Shown piece by piece: positions 59,301-64,000 of a DNA stretch of 64,000 nucleotides. The position numbers and the translations under genes are program-made. The stretch comes from Strongylocentrotus droebachiensis (lineage: Eukaryota; Echinodermata; Echinoidea; Camarodonta; Strongylocentrotidae). Every line of letters begins with the position of its first letter. Within the stretch, counting starts at the first letter, position 1. The DNA is taken from positions 186,001-250,000 of the forward strand of contig JAVYIG010001041.1 of the NCBI GenBank assembly GCA_035222895.1, in the 5' to 3' direction. A model generated the notes under the pieces. That model had not been told where the DNA came from. It was given only the letters and a program-made list of their open reading frames with translations, and searched no databases.

Positions 59301-60760
59301 CAAGTCACCATGCTTCATCGAGTAGGCCCAATACGTACATGACACCTGAAACAATTTGTCCCACACCACAGCCTTTTCTGAACAACGAATATGAGGAATT
59401 CGACGAAGAACGGCACCGCTTCGACGGTGCCGTCGGTGGGATGTCTTTGCCATGCAACGCGTCGCGTGAGACCCATATATCTAGTCCAATTCCAGGTCCA
59501 TACAATCATCTCGCCGCGAATCCAGCCCAGGGAAAGAATTGCGAAGAATATGAAGCAGTGGATGAAGCTATCTCCAATTATGACACACGCGCATCATTAA
59601 ACAGAAATGACTTTAACAACCCTGCTACGTCACCTGATGATGACATAGAAACGCCTGCATATTTCACGCTTGAATCGCGAATTGCGGATGATGAAGTTGA
59701 TAACTTTGCTGATTATCAAGAAGTTGGTGAAACTTCCTTTAACGGACCTGACGTTGCAGAAAGCTCCGCAAGGGAATCGCAACGCAGCTCTCGAACACGG
59801 CAGTGCCTGAAAAGAGCATCAACGCCAAGGAACGGCGAATCCGGACTGACTAAACTTGATGATGAATTCATCAATCAATACCAGAATGATGAAATCGCTC
59901 CTCAGAGTGATACGGTAGACCGGGAGCTCGGATGGAATCGTTTGACATACAAACAGAAAGGTACCGGTGAAAGTATGGACAGGAACGTTACTCTCAATGA
60001 TGAAGAAGAATATGATTCATTGAACTTTAGGTCGCCCTCGGACTTAAAATCGCGGCTTTCAAAAAGATCTCTCCAAACTTCATTCAGACAAGCAGATGAG
60101 GAAACTGGGAAGAATGTATACGGTGCTCTAGATCTACAAAGACCCTTGCATCTGGCTGACCCAGCAAACGACACCATGTATAACGACAACGTATACGGAA
60201 CTTTAACTGAAATGGAATCTGATGTAGACGGATGGGAGCCAGAAACCCGAATGCTGACAGGTGGGCAATTAGGTCCTTTGGAAAATAATGGCCGAAAAGA
60301 CAGAGAATCGAAATCTGAAAGCTGTCAAGATTTTGGGAAGAAAGAAGGGGCTACACGACACATTGGTCACGTTGAAACACATGGTAGCCGCCGACAAGGC
60401 AGATGCGGTGCACCCCGAACATCGACGAAGACGTTGAATCCAGCGGAGATGCCAGGGACAGATGACACACCATATTATGCAGATGATGAATACGAGAAGA
60501 AATCAAATGGACAGATGCCTGAGGCTGAAGGCGTCTACGAAAATCAGTTTGGCGTGCAGATTTCGTTGGATGAGGAACAACCTATCTATGAGAATACCGG
60601 TGGTCTTTCCAGCGGTGCCTCTGAAACTGAAGATGATTACGCGAACTTGGACTATAGAAATGTTGGCAAGGAGGAAGCTTATGATGCGATTGACCAAAAT
60701 ATTCCAGAGCCGTCAGCTCCTACCGAATTCGATTCGATCTATAGCAACTGCACTTACTAA
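41512..60760 (+). CDS. Gene C: two-CUB receptor, third CUB destroyed by a transposon
   Basis: Exons: 41512-41617, 46456-46797, 48393-48731, 58139-58297, 58803-58902, 59191-60760. They sum to 2616 nt, exactly 872 codons including stop, if the broken CUB exon at 55177 is skipped. Skipping is frame-neutral because CUB exons are phase 1 on both sides. Predicted product 871 residues: signal peptide 1 to about 31, CUB 36-149 and 150-262, stalk 263-315, span and tail 316-871. Compared with gene B it lacks counterparts of CUB4-7. The 9.4-kb gap before the stalk is filled with transposons. All remaining exons are open, so it may still be expressed; it may also be degenerating. Confidence 0.7.
42887..46191 (-). 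mobile_element. 3.3-kb DNA element with arrayed subterminal repeats and a decayed nuclease-like ORF
   Basis: Termini GTCAGGTGGCTTAG and its inverse. The left end carries about five ~155-bp units (motifs aggacctactgaa and gccccc..ggca); the right end carries about four inverted units. The middle has minus-strand coding relics. Gene B intron 1 is uninterrupted at the matching place (about 16622-16632). Target duplication unclear. Superfamily not recognised. Confidence 0.72.
44104..45271 (-). pseudogene. Decayed element-encoded protein with FEN/PIN-nuclease-like motifs
   Basis: Frames at 44912-45271, 44740-44940, 44493-44876, 44446-44655 and 44104-44361 overlap as one broken protein. Readable motifs in order: HEEA (frame lost by an indel near 44858), RIVVHILHALEQGAKTVLV, RTVDTIFVVILVG, MWVAFDMGKKYRYFHIND, GCDTTSAYFHGKGKKSVW, and a terminal CSTCKCGKANLDC segment. 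This order matches a family found in many copies in marine invertebrate genomes. The spacing of acidic residues and the GCD..GKGKK motif resemble FEN/XPG nucleases (helix-hairpin element). An Asp expected after DT is Ile here. Function lost in this copy. Confidence 0.55.
46456..46797 (+). CDS. Gene C exon 2: CUB1
   Basis: 342 nt, phase 1 to 1, after TTAACTGCAG and before GTGAGT. Blocks: ESPNYPYNYLNNADVMWKV, APTCCRIMLHFSDFST, VYDGWTSDY, GSFVWVRFTSS, GFRARLS. Two adjacent cysteines (TCCR) in place of the single one in gene B CUB1, not the CUB disulfide pattern. Confidence 0.85.
46798..48392. other. Gene C intron 2
   Basis: Carries the TTAA foldback element in inverted orientation (46817-47549), a CT-rich tract (about 47630-47690) and the duplicated intron block shared with gene B introns 2 and 3. 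Confidence 0.6.
46817..47549. mobile_element. TTAA foldback MITE, inverted copy in gene C
   Basis: Reverse complement of the element at 439-1174, starting just after the exon 2 donor. The left flank is TTAA (46813-46816); the right is decayed (TTCA). Independent insertion from those in A and B. Confidence 0.68.
48393..48731 (+). CDS. Gene C exon 3: CUB2
   Basis: 339 nt, phase 1 to 1, after GATGTTACAG and before GTGAGT. Blocks: LNTEGTKILTSPYYHDAY, NNIDVIWQVVAPAGYRARI, VSEGWTSNYSRSTQKAS, GSYLWVHFTSN, GFRAQLS. SPYYH departs from the usual SPNYP. No cysteine. Closest to gene B CUB2/CUB3. Confidence 0.84.
48732..49046. other. Gene C intron after CUB2, proximal part
   Basis: CT-rich tract (about 48838-48895), then the duplicated intron block, interrupted at 49047 by the repeat dimer and resumed near 54403. 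Confidence 0.55.
49047..51554. mobile_element. Large repeat element, dimer unit 1
   Basis: Starts gactagctggacccgcggaa and ends near gcggagccttagcgtattac. Unit 2 (51555-54402) follows directly in the same orientation and is highly similar. Contents in order: A/T runs, a GCGTA-rich foldback (49540-49930), a subrepeat with gctttcgggggtttatggcc, a strong GC hairpin (about 50797-50845, core ccgcaggcgtc) and a minus-strand frame (51216-51662) present in both units. Family not recognised. The whole dimer sits in a gene C intron. Confidence 0.7.
49540..49930. repeat. GCGTA-rich foldback inside dimer unit 1
   Basis: More than a dozen gcgta/tacgc motifs in both orientations. The ends form an inverted pair (ctgcgtagagttc and its inverse). 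Counterpart at about 52155-52555. Confidence 0.6.
52155..52555. repeat. GCGTA-rich foldback inside dimer unit 2
   Basis: Same structure as 49540-49930, with ends gcgtagagttccgtagtg and ggtacgcaacactacgcaac. Confidence 0.6.
52913..52960. repeat. C-rich homopolymer tract
   Basis: Nearly pure C with few T. Assembly length is unreliable here. Confidence 0.8.
54688..54903 (-). mobile_element. tRNA-derived SINE, minus strand
   Basis: On the minus strand: an A-box-like gataggtcggtaaagcac, a B box ggttcgaaacc, then gtgccctttggtaaggcatt and a tail region with atgctttcttagcagtcagc. GTTTTG occurs on both sides (54682-54687, 54904-54909). A second copy of the family is at 57471-57655. Confidence 0.7.
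55177..55260 (+). pseudogene. Gene C broken third CUB exon
   Basis: After TTATACAG the frame reads the usual start (LNTEGTEILTSPNNPF), then degenerates and is interrupted at 55260 by a foldback transposon. No CUB strands resume on the far side of the insertion. It belongs to the CUB2/CUB3 type of gene B. Confidence 0.75.
55280..55694 (+). repeat. 15-bp minisatellite, left arm
   Basis: attgctccgccgaca units with few variants. All six frames are open; the frame continuing from the CUB exon reads Ala-Pro-Pro-Thr-Ile repeats and ends at TGA 55830-55832. Confidence 0.88.
56269..56313. repeat. (TA)n microsatellite
   Basis: TA run interrupted once by CACA. Confidence 0.85.
57000..57265 (-). repeat. 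15-bp minisatellite, right arm (inverted)
   Basis: tgtcggcggagcaat units, the reverse complement of the left arm. The outermost units match the outermost left units variant by variant. Confidence 0.88.
57283..58138. other. Gene C intron before the stalk exon
   Basis: Holds a SINE (57471-57655). From about 57790 it aligns with the pre-stalk introns of A and B, including a CA tract. Confidence 0.55.
57471..57655 (+). mobile_element. tRNA-derived SINE, plus strand
   Basis: A-box-like tggttcagtgg, B-box-like ggatcaaaac, then gtgcccttttgtggggcatt and a tail with atgctttagcagtcac. Same family as 54688-54903 but a different, diverged head. Confidence 0.62.
58139..58297 (+). CDS. Gene C exon: Ser/Thr/Pro stalk (53 residues)
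   Basis: 159 nt, phase 1 to 1, after GTTCAAAG and before GTGAGT. Starts VPTTLTSTTNPSTTQGQPST and ends SSSTTVGSATK. Intermediate in length between A and B. Confidence 0.74.
58298..58802. other. Gene C intron between stalk and transmembrane exons
   Basis: Aligned with A and B but shorter. Shows the unoccupied hAT-MITE target site near 58496. The acceptor is TTGAAG instead of TTGTAG. Confidence 0.55.
58803..58902 (+). CDS. Gene C exon: transmembrane segment
   Basis: 100 nt. KNPRSHQP, then VLAISLVAVAVLVCVCVAGY plus I and RWRK. Frame intact. The base before the acceptor AG is A, where A and B have T, which weakens the site somewhat. Confidence 0.78.
58903..59190. other. Gene C intron before tail exon
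   Basis: 288 nt, conserved with A and B. Confidence 0.6.
59191..60760 (+). CDS. Gene C exon: cytoplasmic tail
   Basis: 1570 nt, 522 residues, stop TAA at 60758-60760. Twenty-three tyrosines, two more than A and B (NRLTYKQ and PYYADDEY). The same five YxN and six YxxL sites are kept. Near-identity to A and B over the whole length, with no stop or frameshift, argues against long neglect of this gene. Confidence 0.86.
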
Positions 60761-61086
60761 CCATGCTAATACACCAGTCACACCGCCAGGTCAACACAAA
60801 ACCAACTCCGAATCGACTGACTCTTGGCTATTCGGGGTGATGTAGTTTTGTAGTTCTGTGCCATCTGGTTACGTCAGTTTAACTGAGGTAGTGAAGTTTA
60901 AGGTCAACACAGAATCAATAAGTCATTAATAACTTCTTGCATATAAGGTGTTTTTTTTTTTAGCTAAATGGACGTATCAATGTTTTGGAGCCGCTCAAGC
61001 GTGTTATCTGATACAATGATAGGGTTCCTTCATTCCTCATGGGTACCTTGTCAGCACGCAGACGTTAACGGTGTGCAGTTAAACCT

Positions 61087-61245
61087 TGGGCCTGTTGCAC
61101 AAAACTTACCATTGATGGTAATTTTGCCATCAATGGTAACTACCATGGAAACCTTGATTTTGATTGGATGTTGAGCCCTGTTAACATGGTAGTTGCCATT
61201 GATGGCAAAGTTACCATCAATGGTAGTTTTTATGCATCAGGACCC
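61087..61245. mobile_element. Hairpin MITE, gene C flank copy
   Basis: Counterpart of 5123-5280, ends gggcctgttgcacaaaac and gcatcaggaccc. Confidence 0.7.
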
Positions 61246-62625
61246 TTGTATTGGTGATCACATACAGTTGCCTCACCTCTAGAGTGAGGTTTACCACTGA
61301 TGTCAAAATACACTTCAACGCACACATACACACGCACTCACACGCACACACACGCACGCGCATGAACCCACGCACATTTTTTGCATCAGTGTTTCTGCAA
61401 CTGCGGAGTTTTTCTTAAATCTATAATGGAGTATATTAATGAGTGTGTATTTTTGCATATTACTGATTAAAGTTTACATTGTGAACTATTCATTGTACAG
61501 AATTGACATTACACCCTTTGTCTATAATGTTATATATAACTCGATCTATAATGCACATTTTCTAATTACCAGACTCTGTGATAACCTATGTATAGTTCTT
61601 TACTGTACATCGTAATATGTGAAGATTTGAATACGCAGTCATTTTATATATGTATTTGCAAGTCACGGTCCTCATATACATATACAAACGGCCTACTATC
61701 ATGGCCACCATCCTTTTCAACAAAAAGACAAATTAAGCCCTTATGCATTGTTAAATAAGAGAGTAGAGTTAAGGTACATAAAGTTATGTAACCTTGTTTG
61801 CATGTTATATGATTTGTTTAATCGACATTAGTTTTAGTGCAGAAATATAAGTACACCGAGGAGCCCCTTATCTGCCACCCTAATGTTTTAAACAAAATTA
61901 ATTGGAACTATTAATTATTCATGAACTGATAAATGTATATAAATGTAAATTAATGTATATATAAAAAAAGAAAATGTATGCTAGAAGAATCATGACAATA
62001 TGAGCATAATAAAGCGGTATAATTTTCACAAGGAAAGGTGGATGTGACATAGCAAAAAACAAACATTCCGACATCAGTGGAATCACGTAGTTCCGTATTT
62101 ACATGAAAATGATATTTCGAGTATTGTAAGAATATATAAATTATAATGCGCCATGTCTGTCAAAAATGTATGTAATCGCTGAAATTTTTTCTCCATGTGT
62201 GCATCGATGTATATTGCTTTCTGAGAAGGGTTCGATTTTTTTCACAATTGCTTGTTTTGATCGTTCTCAAATAGCGCAGTTTAAAGATCTGTCGACTGAT
62301 ATGCCATGTTTTTTTCGATGGTGTCGAAGTAAGAAACATTGATGTAAAGCTATAATAAGCATAGTATTACAGATAGATAGGAAACAGACCATGGCGATAT
62401 ATTGTTATTGTTGGCTGTTTTTTTTTTTTTTTTTTTTTTTTATTATGAAGTAAAAAATATAAATTTGGTCAATGATTAGTCCCTGTACTCATGCGCGAAT
62501 AGACAGGAAATATTATTTCAACACAAGTGATACAAACAAAAACAGTACCAAGCTGTTATGTAGATCCTTAAGAATGCAACGAGACAGTTCTATTCAGCTG
62601 CTGTAGAGAATTGTACCTCGGATCA

Positions 62626-62774
62626 GGGCCCTGTTTCATATAACTTGTTATAAATAACAATTGCTACATTTATATGACAAATTTGCTCTCAGCCAATCAA
62701 ATCCCACAATTTCAGTACCTTATAACATTTATTGTAACTTGTTATTGATAACAAGTTTTAACGAAACAGGATCC
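62626..62774. mobile_element. Second hairpin MITE, gene C flank copy
   Basis: Counterpart of 7007-7154. Confidence 0.66.
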
Positions 62775-62783
62775 AGAAGGATT

Positions 62784-63338
62784 TTGTTTACCATCGTGGA
62801 TAAGCTTCTTCATAGAAACGGATATCCTGTAAAACAACACAGTCCGTCTGACGGGTCATGAGCCAACAGTTCATCTGAGTTCTTCTACATACCACCCGAT
62901 AACAAGATCAAAAGGCTCCAAAATTATGTTGGACTACTCATCATCCGTTCCAAATCTCACATTCCATAACCACCCCCCCCCCCCCCACATCCTCAAGACA
63001 TTGCATTGGTTACCTATCAGGCATACATTTGAGTACAAGATACTTTCCCTTGTTTTCAGGCATCAAGTTGCTTGTCTGAAGTAATGGAGACGAACATGAA
63101 GAAAAGATACACAAAAACTGGGTCTTCGATGAGGGACCGTCCAGAAGTTTGAACTAGCAGATCGTGGGGTGTGAGATCCTTCTGCGCAGCCGCCCCGCGC
63201 CTTTCGAGTGTTCATGCATCAAGCCAAGTTCAGCAATCGCAATCTTCCGCAAAATCCTGACATTTTCCCTCATGAACAGACCCTGCAATTCCAATGTTTG
63301 TAATCGTATTTGCGAAAAGACATCAGTGGCAGTGTTTC
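62784..63338 (+). mobile_element. Decayed LINE reverse-transcriptase 3' fragment, gene C flank
   Basis: Aligned with 32126-32735. Retains LHWLPIR-like and CAAAPRL-like stretches with stops between. Absent from the gene A flank. Confidence 0.55.
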
Positions 63339-64000
63339 TGATTTTATTCTATCGAATTATTGTATTGGCATTGTTGTCATTTTTTGTTTGTACTCACTTG
63401 TATTTTCTTGATTAATTTTTTGTGCGGCTTGGATGCAATTATAAGCAGAAATGTATACGGTGTACAAATGTAACCTGCTAATTCTTCTAATGCAAATGAA
63501 TTGTATTTAACCAACTTAAAGCATTTATTACCCCAAAGCATATTGTTTCAAATTATGTTTTCATTTATTAATGTATTAAAAGGAAATAGTATTGCAACTA
63601 TGCTGTTTATCATATTCAAAACCTTTTTACTTTTCAATCAAATCATTTTTTCATATTCGCAATCTCATCAAGCAGTATAGTTTCAATTTAAGTTCGCGCC
63701 CCTCATTTTAACTATTCTTATTTTCTGTAAAATGACATGTTTTATGCGAATTTATTTTGAACAGGACCTCCTTAAAGACGAATTCTATAGAAAGGAAATG
63801 AACAATCTTGTTTAATTTTAAGAAATAACTAAAATATATAATATATACCAAGGCAGTGGAAGAATTCATTGTTTTCTTTCATGTCATTAAAAGTACACCA
63901 TTTCCCAAAACGGGATCTTAGCTTATAGTTTACATCTTAATATAAAACGCTCCACAACCCCTGATTCACTGAAAGTCGCCCGAATTTACTCCATGTTAAA

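Larger units (their letters stand above)
60761..64000. other. Gene C 3' UTR and flank
   Basis: Aligns with the flanks of A and B and runs off the window. Contains the two shared hairpin MITEs and the LINE-like block shared with B. No further gene begins before 64000. Confidence 0.6.

Overview
This window is eukaryotic DNA. It has long introns, phase-1 exons that each encode one domain, and dense short inverted-repeat transposons, SINE and LINE fragments and microsatellites. There is no operon structure and no bacterial signal. The style (CUB-exon multigene family, MITE-rich AT-rich introns) suggests a marine invertebrate deuterostome, most likely an echinoderm. That assignment is inference, because no species-diagnostic gene is present.

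The window holds a head-to-tail tandem array, all on the + strand, of three paralogous single-pass membrane receptor genes, here called A, B and C. Gene A is cut by the window edge: 1-4802 carries the end of its last CUB exon, then stalk, transmembrane and tail. Gene B is complete (13177-29822): a signal-peptide exon, seven CUB exons, a Ser/Thr/Pro stalk exon, a transmembrane exon and one large tail exon. The eleven exons join in frame to 1469 residues. Gene C (41512-60760) has the signal exon, two intact CUB exons, a third CUB exon destroyed by a transposon, then stalk, transmembrane and tail. Skipping the broken exon leaves an open frame of 871 residues. The CUB modules lack nearly all of the family's cysteines. 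The tail has 21-23 tyrosines, many in YxN or YxxL settings, with no catalytic domain. The architecture therefore fits a surface-binding receptor that signals by phosphotyrosine docking.

Layout: 1-4802 gene A; 4803-11800 its 3' flank and a foldback repeat; 11810-13273 a duplicated 5' region (dead exon 1, then working exon 1 of gene B); 13274-29822 gene B; 29823-35411 gene B 3' flank, homologous to that of gene A; 35412-40974 a 5.56-kb inverted-repeat DNA transposon with a TTA target duplication; 41150-60760 gene C, whose introns hold a 3.3-kb element carrying a decayed nuclease-like ORF, a tandem dimer of a ~2.5-kb repeat, SINEs and a foldback transposon; 60761-64000 gene C 3' flank.

Because the three paralogues align over exons, introns and flanks, several insertions can be read against empty sites in a sister copy. 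This gives target-site duplications and a partial order of events. A lacks a LINE-like block shared by B and C. B alone has a second LINE fragment. A alone has a hAT-like MITE. A and B share a TTAA-flanked foldback element at the same intron position, and C carries that family inverted and elsewhere.
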